From contig NZ_FNLO01000002.1 in the NCBI RefSeq assembly GCF_900095735.1, forward strand, positions 13,626 to 77,625: a stretch of DNA of 64,000 nucleotides, given 5' to 3'. A program made the position numbers and the translations under genes. Positions 43,374 through 52,241 of this stretch are shown piece after piece (position 1 is the first letter of the stretch; each line of letters begins with the position of its first letter). The notes under the pieces were generated by a model, which saw only the letters and a list, made by a program, of their open reading frames with translations, searched no databases and was not told the origin of the DNA. Origin of the DNA: Chitinasiproducens palmae (lineage in GTDB: Bacteria > Pseudomonadota > Gammaproteobacteria > Burkholderiales > Burkholderiaceae).

Positions 43374-44527
43374 GCCGCGCTCCGATCGGCCAGGCCCAAC
43401 TCGGCGAGAACCTGACGTGTGTGTTCGCCGACCGCGGGCACCGCGCCCATCACCGGTTCAACGCCGGGCATCGTCACCGCCGGCAGGAACACGTCGAGGG
43501 GGCCGTTCGGCGAATCGACAGTGCGGCTGCGGCCACGCGCCGCGATCTGCGGATGCGCTGCAAACTGCTCGACCGAGTTCATCCGTGCATTGGCAATGGC
43601 GGCGGCATCGAGGCGGGCGAGCACTTCATCGCTCGACCAGGCGGCGAAGCGCGCCTCGATCAGCGCCTCCAGTTCGGGGCGATTTTGCAGGCGATTCGGG
43701 TTGCCGGCGAAGCGTGGATCCGTGGTCAGCGACGCGTCGCCAAGCACGACGCCGCAGAACGACTGCCACTCGCGCTCGTTCTGAATGCCGAAGAAAATAC
43801 GCTGGCCGTCCCCAGTGCGGAACGGTCCGTACGGCGCGATCGTCGCGTGACGCATGCCGCTGCGCTTCAGCGGCGCGCCCGCCCCCAAGGTGTAGAAGGC
43901 CGGGTAGCTCATCCACTCGGTCATCGAGTCGAACAGCGATACTTCGAACGCGGTCCCCTGGCCGGTGCGCTCCCGTTGATACAGCGCCATCAACACGCCT
44001 TGCAGCGTGTACATCCCGGTGGCGATGTCGGCGATCGCGAGACCGCATTTGGCCGGTTCTTCCTCGCTGCCGTTGATCGCGACGAAACCGGATTCACACT
44101 GCACCAGCAGATCGTAGGCTTTCTTGTTGCTGTAGGGGCCGCCGCTGCCGTATCCCGAGATGTCGCACGCAATCAGCCTCGGATAGCGCTCGACCAGCGT
44201 TGCCGCATCCAGTCCCAGCCGCTTCGCCGCGCCGGGCGCGAGGTTCTGGACGAATACGTCCGCGCCGGCGAGCAATGCGTGCAGCGCTTCGGCGCCCTCC
44301 GGCGTCTTGATATCGAGCGCGACGCTCTCCTTCGAGCGGTTCGTCCACACGAACTGGCTGGACATGCCGTTCATGACGTGGTCGTAATCGCGACAGAAAT
44401 CTCCTTTGCCGGGCCGCTCGATCTTGATCACGCGCGCGCCCCAGTCGGCAAGGTGGCGGGAAGCGAGCGGGGCGGCAATGGCTTGTTCGAGCGAAACCAC
44501 TTTGATGCCGGAAAGCGGCAACGACAT
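43370..44527 (-). CDS. Class III (CaiB/BaiF) CoA-transferase
   Basis: A 385-residue family III CoA-transferase. The catalytic Asp139 lies in KKAYDLLVQCESGF, the usual place for the acyl-anhydride-forming Asp. The N-terminal block SLEQAIAAPLASRHLADWGARVIKIE and the DISGYGSGGPY stretch are typical. AAGGAG lies 7 bases before the ATG. It would move CoA from a donor such as succinyl-CoA to a dicarboxylate, feeding the CitE-like lyase encoded next. Confidence 0.92.
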   Translation of the reverse strand: MSLPLSGIKVVSLEQAIAAPLASRHLADWGARVIKIERPGKGDFCRDYDHVMNGMSSQFVWTNRSKESVALDIKTPEGAEALHALLAGADVFVQNLAPGAAKRLGLDAATLVERYPRLIACDISGYGSGGPYSNKKAYDLLVQCESGFVAINGSEEEPAKCGLAIADIATGMYTLQGVLMALYQRERTGQGTAFEVSLFDSMTEWMSYPAFYTLGAGAPLKRSGMRHATIAPYGPFRTGDGQRIFFGIQNEREWQSFCGVVLGDASLTTDPRFAGNPNRLQNRPELEALIEARFAAWSSDEVLARLDAAAIANARMNSVEQFAAHPQIAARGRSRTVDSPNGPLDVFLPAVTMPGVEPVMGAVPAVGEHTRQVLAELGLADRSAA

Positions 44528-44703
44528 GGGTTGTCTCCTTGGGTGCGGGCAGGTGAGTGGCAGCGTGGGCTGCTTTTTCCGGAAATGCTAGCGCGCGCGA
44601 CGTTCGGAGAGGAAATACTGTTTGGAACTAGGGGGCATAGGTGAAGCCAATGTCCCGACCGCGCGGCTGGCGTCGCGCCGCCGTCGTCTCCCGGCCCGGA
44701 CGC

Positions 44704-45615
44704 TCAGGTGGACAGAGCGGGCAGGGTCGGCATCAGGTCGGCGACGATCTCCTGCATGCAGTCCTGCACCGCACGCGACGCCGCGGTTTGCGGGACCGAG
44801 TTCAAGCGGCAAAGCGCAACCGGCCGTTCCAGCGACGGCTCGACGAGGTACCGCGTCGGCAGCGACTTGCGGTCGCCGAGCGTGAGGAACCCGGACAGGA
44901 TGGTCGCGACCTCGCCGCGGCGTGCAAGTTCGAGCATCGTTGGCAGGGACTCGATATCGGCGACGACGTTCAGCTCCGCGCCGGCGCTGGCGAAACCGCG
45001 TTCGATCTGCAGTCGCAGATCGTGTGCGCGGCCGGGCAATACCAGCGGCACACCAGCCAGCATCGACAGGCGCAGCGTGCGCGCTTGCGGGTCGCCGATC
45101 CACGCAGCCCCATGCACCGCCAGAGGCTCGTTGAAGAGCGGCAGCACCGACACGCCGCGGGTCTCCGCATCGCGGAACAGGACAGCGATGTCGAGGCGGC
45201 CGTTGGCGAGCAGCTCGTTCAGATAACCGCTCATGCTCTCGAAGATCTGCAACTGGATGCCCGGGTAGCGTGCCCGCATCCGCTCGAAGAGCGGTACCGC
45301 CAACACGGAAGCGATGCTGGTCGGCAGTCCGACCGCCACCTGCCCGTACAACGCATGGCCGCCGCGCCGCACCTCGCTGCGCATTTGCGACATCTGCTTG
45401 AGGATCGACTGAGCGTGTCGATACAGCGCGGTGCCCGCCTCCGTCGGTGCGACGCCAGACCAGTTCCGGAGCAACAGCGGCACGCCCAGGTCGTCTTCCA
45501 TTTCGGCGATCTGCTGGCTCAGCGATGGCTGCGAAATGGACAGCGCGACGGCCGCCTTCGACAGGCTGCCGGCGTCGACGCACGCCACGAAGTAACGCAT
45601 CTGTCTGACGTCCAT
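44704..45615 (-). CDS. LysR-family regulator
   Basis: A 303-residue LTTR of the Nac/TcuR-like group (MRYFVACVDAGSLSKAAVAL, SISQPSLSQQIAEMEDDLG, LLLRNWSGVAPTEAG). AGGAGG lies 8 bases before ATG 45615, so the longer open frame through the G-rich upstream DNA was rejected. It lies between the CoA-transferase gene (176 bp downstream of its stop) and the divergent aldehyde dehydrogenase, and may control either; the divergent one is the usual target. Confidence 0.92.
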   Translation of the reverse strand: MDVRQMRYFVACVDAGSLSKAAVALSISQPSLSQQIAEMEDDLGVPLLLRNWSGVAPTEAGTALYRHAQSILKQMSQMRSEVRRGGHALYGQVAVGLPTSIASVLAVPLFERMRARYPGIQLQIFESMSGYLNELLANGRLDIAVLFRDAETRGVSVLPLFNEPLAVHGAAWIGDPQARTLRLSMLAGVPLVLPGRAHDLRLQIERGFASAGAELNVVADIESLPTMLELARRGEVATILSGFLTLGDRKSLPTRYLVEPSLERPVALCRLNSVPQTAASRAVQDCMQEIVADLMPTLPALST

Positions 45616-45686
45616 CGGTCTGGCCTCCTGTGTACTGGCGGGCGCGCAGCGCGAGATCCAGACGAGACGGGTCCGGGTGCGGGCGC

Positions 45687-45710
45687 GGGTGGGGTGGGGT
45701 GGGGTGGGGG
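45687..45710 (+). other. G-quadruplex motif, five G-runs with single-T loops
   Basis: One GGG, three GGGG and a GGGGG run are separated by single T bases. Four runs with one-base loops is the most stable parallel quadruplex form known. It sits in the 358-bp gap between the divergent LysR and aldehyde dehydrogenase genes, 71 bp before the LysR start; the G-rich strand is the template for LysR mRNA. Confidence 0.85.
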
Positions 45711-45973
45711 TATAGGCCGAGTTTATACCATCTATTGTCAATTCGTATTTGTAGCGCGCGTGGCACGGTCCTTATACTTTTTTCGACAGCCGCTGGGCGG
45801 CGCGAAAACGCGGTGTGCCGTTGGCGGAAGGCACCGCCCGGGAACTGCCGGTGCCAAATCGTGCGAAGCGGTGCCGGCCGGTGCAAGCCGGTGACGCGCA
45901 GCGCCGAGCGCCGGCGCGCGGGCAGTGCGGCGCACGGACGATGACAAAACAGGATAGCTATCAGGAGACGGGC

Positions 45974-47440
45974 ATGACGACGCAGGCAGCACAGACGGGC
46001 AGAGCGGGTCGCACGCTTTTCATCGGCGGCGAGTGGTGCGATGCGGATGCCGGTGAACGCATCGACGTGCGCTCGCCCAGCACGGGCGAGACCTTCGCGG
46101 CGGTGGCGCGCGGCGGCAAGGTCGAGGTCGAACGCGCGGTGGCCGCCGCGCGCCGCGCTTTGGCAGGCGAATGGTCGAAGCTGGCAGGCTTCGAACGCGG
46201 GCGCATCATGACGCGGCTGTCCGATTCGATCCTCGCGCACATCGACGAACTTGCCGAACTGGAAGCGCAGGATACCGGCAAGCCGCTCACGCAGGCGCGC
46301 ACCGACATTCGCGCGACGGCGCGGTACTTCGAGTTCTATGCAGGTGCCACGGACAAGATTCTCGGCGACGTGCTGCCATTCCTGGACGGCTATCAGGTCA
46401 CCGTGCAGCGTGAGCCGCGTGGCGTCGTCGGCCTGATCATTCCGTGGAATTATCCGGCCTCGATGTTCGGCCGCACCGTCGGTCCGGCCTTGGCAACCGG
46501 CAACACGGTCGTCCTGAAACCCGCGGAGGACGCAAGCCTGAGCTGCGTGCGGCTGACCGCGTTGGCTGCCGAGGCGGGCTTGCCTGCGGGCGTGCTCAAT
46601 CTGGTGACCGGGCTCGGCGAGGAAGCGGGTGCTGCGTTGTCGCAACATCCGGACGTCGATTTTCTTTCGTTCACCGGTTCGCCAGAAGTCGGTACCTTGA
46701 TCCAGACCGCCGCGGCGCGCAACCACGTGCCCTGCGTGCTGGAACTGGGTGGCAAGTCGCCACAGATCGTGTTCGAGGATGCGGACTTCGAACGTGCCGC
46801 GCAGACCATCGTCGGCGTCATCACGCAGAACGCGGGGCAAACATGTTCTGCCGGTAGCCGCGTGCTGATCCAGCGATCCGTGTACGAGCGATTCTCCAGG
46901 CTGTTGGCCGAGCGCATGTCAGCCATCCGGGTGGGCGCGCCGCATGCGGACCTGCAGTGCGGCCCGGTGATCAATGCCACACAGGCGGAGAAGGTGAAGG
47001 GTTTTCTGTCGCGCGCGCGCGAGACTGGCATCGGTGTGCTGGCGGAGGGCAGCCTGCACGAGAGCGCGGTCCAGGGCGGCTACTTCGTGGTGCCAACCCT
47101 TTTCGGTCCGGTGCCGACCACGCACGAGCTTGCGCAAGACGAAGTTTTCGGTCCGGTGCTGGCCGCCATCCCGTTCGAGGACGAAGCCGAAGCGATCGCG
47201 ATCGCCAACGGCACGGCCTACGGGCTGGTGGCGGGGCTGTGGACGGAAAACGGTGCGCGCCAGATGCGCGTCGCGAAGAAGTTGCGCGTCGGTCAGGTGT
47301 TCATCAATAACTACGGCGCCGGCGGCGGTATCGAGTTGCCTTTCGGCGGCGTCAAGCGCAGCGGGCATGGACGCGAGAAGGGGCTGGAGGCCTTGAAGGA
47401 GTACACCGTCGCGAAGACCATCGTGTTGCGGCACGACTGA
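45974..47440 (+). CDS. NAD(P)-dependent aldehyde dehydrogenase
   Basis: A 488-residue ALDH. Active-site residues are Asn159 (IIPWNYP), Glu257 (LELGGKSP) and Cys291 (NAGQTCSAGSR). The FTGSPEVG and PFGGVKRSGHGREKG motifs are present. AGGAGA lies 7 bases before ATG 45974; an ATG at 45941 is possible. The closest described types oxidise betaine, gamma-aminobutyraldehyde or sugar aldehydes. It is followed by the zinc alcohol dehydrogenase after 116 bp, so alcohol to aldehyde to acid is likely. Confidence 0.93.
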   Translation: MTTQAAQTGRAGRTLFIGGEWCDADAGERIDVRSPSTGETFAAVARGGKVEVERAVAAARRALAGEWSKLAGFERGRIMTRLSDSILAHIDELAELEAQDTGKPLTQARTDIRATARYFEFYAGATDKILGDVLPFLDGYQVTVQREPRGVVGLIIPWNYPASMFGRTVGPALATGNTVVLKPAEDASLSCVRLTALAAEAGLPAGVLNLVTGLGEEAGAALSQHPDVDFLSFTGSPEVGTLIQTAAARNHVPCVLELGGKSPQIVFEDADFERAAQTIVGVITQNAGQTCSAGSRVLIQRSVYERFSRLLAERMSAIRVGAPHADLQCGPVINATQAEKVKGFLSRARETGIGVLAEGSLHESAVQGGYFVVPTLFGPVPTTHELAQDEVFGPVLAAIPFEDEAEAIAIANGTAYGLVAGLWTENGARQMRVAKKLRVGQVFINNYGAGGGIELPFGGVKRSGHGREKGLEALKEYTVAKTIVLRHD

Positions 47441-47556
47441 CGTGGCCGCGATCGAGCGCGCGGCTCGGGCTCGTCGGGCGCGGCGGGCTCGTCGCGGCTG
47501 TCACGGCCATCGCGGCTGACCGGCGCGAACCCCAGAACAGCAAGGAGACACAACGC

Positions 47557-48669
47557 ATGACCGCCATTCCCGCATATTCGCGCGCCGCCGTGCTGCGCGA
47601 GTTCAAGGCCCCGCTGCGAATCGAGGAAGTGCCGATTCCGGACGAGACCGAGCCGTTCGCCGCGCTCGTCAAGATCGAGATGTGCTCGATCTGCGGCACC
47701 GACGTGCATCTGTGGCAAGGCTCGCTCTCGCTGAAGGTCAATCTGCCGGTGATCATCGGACACGAGATGGTCGGCCGGGTGATCCGCACGGGCGCGGGCG
47801 TCACCACGGACTCCGTCGGCACCCCGTTGCAGGTCGGCGACCGGGTCGTGTATACGCACACTTCCTGCGGCGGCTGTTATTTCTGCACCACCGCGCGCAA
47901 GCCCACGCTGTGCACCAATCGGCGCGCGTACATGTACGAGAACATCGAGGCGCCGCCTTATCTGCTCGGCGGCTTCTCGGAATACGGTTACGTGCTGCCG
48001 CAGGCGGGCCGCCTGCGTGTGCCGGACTCGGTACCGAACGAACTTGCGAGCCTTTCGAGCTGCGCACTGCGCTCGGTGATGAACGCATTCTCGCAACTGG
48101 GCGAGATCGAGCCGACCGAAACCGTGCTGATCCAGGGCGCGGGCCCGTTGGGTCTGCTGGCAACGGCGAATGCGCGCGTTCGTGGCGCGAAGAAGATCAT
48201 CGTGGTCGGCTCGCCGGCCCCGCGGCTCGAAATGGCGCGTGCGTTCGGTGCGGACCTGTGCATTCCCGTCGAGGGCACGACCGCCGAAGAGCGGCTCGAC
48301 ACCGTGCTTGCGCACACCGAAGGTCGCGGCGCTGACATCGTGATGGAATTCACCGGCGTGCCGTCCGCGTTCGCCGAAGGATTGGCGCTCGCCCGCAAGG
48401 GCGGCCGCTATCTGGTGGTCGGGCAATTGGGCGAGGCCGCCACCTCGCTCCAGCCGTCGATGATCGTCAAGAAGAACCTGCAGGTGATCGGTTCGTTCTC
48501 GGGCGATGCGCGCAGCTATTCGCTGGCGCTGCAGTTCGTCGAGCGTCATCAGCACGACTTTCCGTTCGAGAAGATGATTTCCGGCCGATACAAACTCGAC
48601 GAGGTCAACGTCGCCCTCGAACGGATGCGCCGTTTCGAGGAGATCAAGCCGGTCATCACGGTGGACTGA
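47557..48669 (+). CDS. Zinc-dependent alcohol dehydrogenase
   Basis: A 370-residue MDR-family enzyme. Catalytic zinc ligands are Cys46 (SICGTDVH) and His69-Glu70 (GHE). The structural zinc lobe has Cys104, 107, 110 and 119, with an 8-residue last gap rather than the usual 7. The cofactor motif GAGPLGLLA is near residue 194. AAGGAG lies 8 bases before the ATG. It lies between the ALDH and the TRAP transporter genes, so it likely oxidises a polyol or alcohol carried in as an acid or sugar derivative. Confidence 0.93.
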   Translation: MTAIPAYSRAAVLREFKAPLRIEEVPIPDETEPFAALVKIEMCSICGTDVHLWQGSLSLKVNLPVIIGHEMVGRVIRTGAGVTTDSVGTPLQVGDRVVYTHTSCGGCYFCTTARKPTLCTNRRAYMYENIEAPPYLLGGFSEYGYVLPQAGRLRVPDSVPNELASLSSCALRSVMNAFSQLGEIEPTETVLIQGAGPLGLLATANARVRGAKKIIVVGSPAPRLEMARAFGADLCIPVEGTTAEERLDTVLAHTEGRGADIVMEFTGVPSAFAEGLALARKGGRYLVVGQLGEAATSLQPSMIVKKNLQVIGSFSGDARSYSLALQFVERHQHDFPFEKMISGRYKLDEVNVALERMRRFEEIKPVITVD

Positions 48670-48847
48670 GACGGTCGCACCTTCAATGGGTGCGTCACGT
48701 ACCGACGCGGCCGCGCCAGCCGGCGAGACAGACACATCAGGAAAGCAAAAGGGCAAAGCACACAGGCCGAACCGCTTCACACCCAGCGTCCGCAGAGACG
48801 CAATCGACAGGCCGGCAGCCGCCGGTCACGCAAAAAAGGAGACTTCC

Positions 48848-49879
48848 ATGGCGTACAACCGTCGCGACTTCCTCGTCACCAGCGCCAGTTCGCTGGCCGT
48901 TGCCACCACTGGCCTCGTCGGGGCTCCCTGGATCCGGCGTGCTCACGCAGCGGAATTCACCTATAAGGTCGGTACGGACCTGCCTGCGTCGCATCCGCTG
49001 AACGTGCGGATCCAGGAAGCGGCCAGTGCGATCAAGAAGGAGACCGATGGCCGGATGGAAATTCGGGTGTTCCCAAACAATCAGTTGGGCGGCGATCCGG
49101 ACATGTTCGCCCAGCTGCGTGCGGGCGCGCTCGAATTCTTCACGCTGTCCGGCGCCAACGCCTTGTCGGCTCTGGTGCCGAAGACCGCGATCTCCGGCGT
49201 CGGTTTCGCGTTCAAGGACTACGGCCAGGTCTTCGGCGCGCTCGACGGTGAACTCGGCGCGCATCTGCGCGGGCTGATCACCAAGGCCGGCCTGGTCGTG
49301 CAGGACAAGGTGTGGGACAACGGCTTCCGGCAGATCACCAGCAGCACCAAGCCGATCGCCTCGCCGACCGACCTGCAAGGCATGAAGATTCGCGTGCCGC
49401 CGGGCCGGCTGTGGATTTCGCTGTTCCGCGCGCTGTCCGCGGCGCCGACGTCGATCAGCTTCAACGAGGTGTATTCGTCGCTGCAGACCAAGGTCGTGGA
49501 AGGGCAGGAGAATGCGTTGGCGGTGGTCGATACCGCGAAGCTCTACGAGGTGCAGAAGTACTGCTCGCTGACCAGCCATATGTGGGATGGCTTCTGGTTC
49601 CTCGGCAATCGCGCCGCATGGGAAAAGCTGCCGGCCAACATCCGCGACATCGTATCCAAGAACCTCAACGCGTCGGCGCTGCGACAGCGCCAGGATGTCG
49701 CGCAACTCAACGCCTCGCTGCAGAAGACCTTGGAAGGCAAGGGCCTGAAATTCAATACGCCGGACCTCGCGCCGTTCCGCGAGAAGCTGCGCACCTCCGG
49801 CTTCTACGCCGAGCAAAAGAAGTTCTTCGGCGAGGAGGAGTGGGCGTTGCTCGAAAAGGTAACGGGGAAACTAGCATGA
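48848..49879 (+). CDS. TRAP transporter binding protein (DctP) with Tat signal
   Basis: A 343-residue periplasmic solute-binding protein. The signal is twin-arginine type: Asn-Arg-Arg-Asp-Phe-Leu at residues 4-9, hydrophobic stretch to 25 and AHA cleavage site near 34. The DctP fold shows GTDLPASHPLNVRIQEAA, FPNNQLGGDPDMFAQLRAG and the Arg of KIRVPPGRLW that normally holds a carboxylate. AGGAG precedes the ATG by 7 bases. Its stop overlaps the start of the fused permease gene (ATGA). Confidence 0.92.
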   Translation: MAYNRRDFLVTSASSLAVATTGLVGAPWIRRAHAAEFTYKVGTDLPASHPLNVRIQEAASAIKKETDGRMEIRVFPNNQLGGDPDMFAQLRAGALEFFTLSGANALSALVPKTAISGVGFAFKDYGQVFGALDGELGAHLRGLITKAGLVVQDKVWDNGFRQITSSTKPIASPTDLQGMKIRVPPGRLWISLFRALSAAPTSISFNEVYSSLQTKVVEGQENALAVVDTAKLYEVQKYCSLTSHMWDGFWFLGNRAAWEKLPANIRDIVSKNLNASALRQRQDVAQLNASLQKTLEGKGLKFNTPDLAPFREKLRTSGFYAEQKKFFGEEEWALLEKVTGKLA

Positions 49880-51777
49880 GAAGCCACGCCGTCGAGACTC
49901 CCCGGGTACCCGGCCACGACGGCGCGATGCGGACCGCGCCGGGCGTGCCGCCTTGGCTCGCCTTCGCGGACCGCGCGCTTGGTCTGCTGGTGGCGGTGCC
50001 GGCCGCGCTGCTCGTCCTGGCCGAGGTCGTGTTGTTGTTCTGGGGCGTATGCGCGCGCTACGCGTTCCACGACCCGCTCGTCTGGGGCGACGAGCTGGCG
50101 GCCATCCTGTTCCTGTGGCTGGCCATGACGGGTGCCGCGACCGCACTGCATCGCAGTGCCCACATGCGCATGACGGCGCTGGTCAATCGTGCAAGCGATG
50201 ATTGGCGCCAGCGTTGGGATACCGTCGCGCTGGTCGCGACGATGGTGTTCCTCGGGCTGATTGCATTGCCGGCCTATGCGTATCTGAAGCAGCAGTGGAT
50301 GATCGTGACGCCGGCGCTGGAGATCAACGACGCCTGGCGTGTCATCTCGATCCTTTACGCGACCGGCTGCATGCTGTTGATGTGTCTGGTCAAGCTGCTT
50401 GCGCGAGGGTGGCGGGCGGCGCTCGCCGGCATCGTGGTCTCGGCGGTGGTGGTGATCGGACTGGAACTTGCAGGCCCGGTCCTGCAGTCGCTCGGCAACC
50501 TCAACCTGCTGATCTTCTTCGTCGGCGTGGTCGGCTTTACCGTGCTGAGCGGCATGCCGATCGCGTTTTCCTTCGGGCTTGCCGTCTTCTCGTATCTCGC
50601 CCTGTCGACCGCGATGCCGCTGGAAATTGTCGTGAGCCGCATGGACGAAGGCATGTCGCAATTGCTGCTACTCGCCGTGCCGATGTTCGTCTTTCTCGGT
50701 CTGCTCATCGAGATGACCGGCATGGCGCGCGCGATGATCGGCTTCCTCGCGTCCTTGCTCGGGCACGTGCGGGGTGGCCTGTCCTACGTGCTGGTCGGTG
50801 CGATGTATCTTGTCTCGGGCATCTCCGGCTCGAAGGCGGCCGACATGGCGGCCGTCGCGCCGATTCTCTTCCCGGAAATGAAACAGCGTGGCGAAAAGCC
50901 GGGCGAGCTGGTCGCCTTGCTGTCGGCAACTGGCGCGCAAACCGAAACAGTGCCCCCGAGCATCGTCTTGATCACGATCGGCTCGGTCACCGGCGTGTCG
51001 ATCTCCGCGCTGTTCACCGGCGGCCTGTTGCCGGGCTTCGTGTTGGCGTTCGCGCTCTGCATGCTGGTCTGGTGGCGTTCGCGCGCCCGCGCGCCGCTGT
51101 CTGCGACACGGGCAGGCGCAGGCGTCATCGGCAAGGCGTTCATCGCGGCGATTCCGGCACTGGCGCTGCCGCTCGTGATCCGCTTCGCGGTGGTCGAGGG
51201 CATTGCGACCGCCACCGAAGTGTCGACGGTCGGCATCGTTTATGCCGCGTTGGCCGGCATCTTCATCTACCGTCGCTTCGACCTGCGCCGTCTTGGCCCG
51301 ATGCTGGTGGAGACGGCCGCGCTGTCCGGCGCGATCCTGATCATCATCGGCACCGCGACCGCGATGGCGTGGGCACTCACACAGTCGGGGTTTTCGCACA
51401 GTCTGGCCACCTTCATGGAAGGCTTGCCGGGCGGCGCGATCGGTTTCATGGCCGTGTCGATCGTGATGTTCGTCGTGCTCGGTAGCGTCCTCGAAGGTAT
51501 TCCCGCCATCGTGCTGTTCGGACCATTGCTGTTTCCGATCGCACGTGAAGTGGGCATCCACGAGGTCCATTATGCGATGGTCGTGATCCTGTCGATGGGC
51601 TTGGGACTGTTCTCGCCGCCTTTCGGGGTGGGCTACTATGGTGCCTGCGCGGTAAGCAAGATCCACCCGGACGAGGGTGTGAAGCCGATCATTGGTTACA
51701 TGATCGCGCTGCTGATCGGTATCGTCGTCATCGCGGCGGTGCCTTGGATCTCGACAGGCTTTCTGCCGACGCGGTGA
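49876..51777 (+). CDS. TRAP transporter fused DctQ-DctM permease
   Basis: A 633-residue inner-membrane protein. Residues 25-190 are the DctQ small subunit with four helices (WGVCARYAFHDPLVWGDELA is typical). Residues 195-630 are the DctM large subunit with about 12 helices, marked by GFTVLSGMPIAFSFGLAVF, MDEGMSQLLLLAVPMFVFLG and GISGSKAADMAAVAPILFPEM. Together with DctP it would import an organic acid with sodium. It starts inside the DctP stop codon, so synthesis is coupled. A 464-bp non-coding gap follows. Confidence 0.93.
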   Translation: MRSHAVETPRVPGHDGAMRTAPGVPPWLAFADRALGLLVAVPAALLVLAEVVLLFWGVCARYAFHDPLVWGDELAAILFLWLAMTGAATALHRSAHMRMTALVNRASDDWRQRWDTVALVATMVFLGLIALPAYAYLKQQWMIVTPALEINDAWRVISILYATGCMLLMCLVKLLARGWRAALAGIVVSAVVVIGLELAGPVLQSLGNLNLLIFFVGVVGFTVLSGMPIAFSFGLAVFSYLALSTAMPLEIVVSRMDEGMSQLLLLAVPMFVFLGLLIEMTGMARAMIGFLASLLGHVRGGLSYVLVGAMYLVSGISGSKAADMAAVAPILFPEMKQRGEKPGELVALLSATGAQTETVPPSIVLITIGSVTGVSISALFTGGLLPGFVLAFALCMLVWWRSRARAPLSATRAGAGVIGKAFIAAIPALALPLVIRFAVVEGIATATEVSTVGIVYAALAGIFIYRRFDLRRLGPMLVETAALSGAILIIIGTATAMAWALTQSGFSHSLATFMEGLPGGAIGFMAVSIVMFVVLGSVLEGIPAIVLFGPLLFPIAREVGIHEVHYAMVVILSMGLGLFSPPFGVGYYGACAVSKIHPDEGVKPIIGYMIALLIGIVVIAAVPWISTGFLPTR

Positions 51778-52241
51778 CCGAAGGGCAGGCGGCGGACCCA
51801 ACGCAAACCCGGCGCAAACCCAGCGTCGTCTGCCCGCCGACGGTATCGACGTTCCTCGGAGCCGGCATACGTGCCGCGGTGCCGCGCCCGCGGTACGCCT
51901 TTGCCGGCGGCGCGATCTCCGAGGTGTGGTGCCGCGTGACGCGGGATCAACCGGGCAAACGGGGCGACGAACCCGGCCATAAACGTGGCCGAGGATGCGG
52001 CCACGAATGCGGCGAAAAGCACGGCGAAACACGCGTAGCTTGCCTGCCGATCGGCCACATTATCGGGCACAAACCGCCGCGCGCGGGACGCGGAGCCTCG
52101 ACCGCACGTGGCAATTCGATTACGCTTCGTTGACGGATCGAGCTTCCCCGGTGGTTCGGCAGCGCATCGCGCTGCATAGTTGCCGCCGACAGCTCGAAGG
52201 CGGTTCAAACGACCATCGCGGCGCCAGCCGGGGAGGCAAGT
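51778..52241. other. 464-bp region between converging genes
   Basis: No gene is supported. Positions 51945-52035 hold a loose run of related short units built on GGCC-ACGAATGCGGC and CGGCGAAA, too diverged to call a clean repeat. The region joins the 3' ends of the TRAP permease and the DUF1537 kinase; no hairpin with a T-run was found. Confidence 0.45.

Noticed and set aside
44588-46840. 750-codon minus-strand frame through LysR and aldehyde dehydrogenase
   Set aside because: It spans the G-quadruplex and is antisense to a well-supported ALDH; no domain is visible and composition is low-complexity.
51696-52208. Minus-strand frame with a hydrophobic stretch after the TRAP permease
   Set aside because: It overlaps the DctM 3' end and its hydrophobic part comes from a run of diverged short units; no ribosome site was seen.
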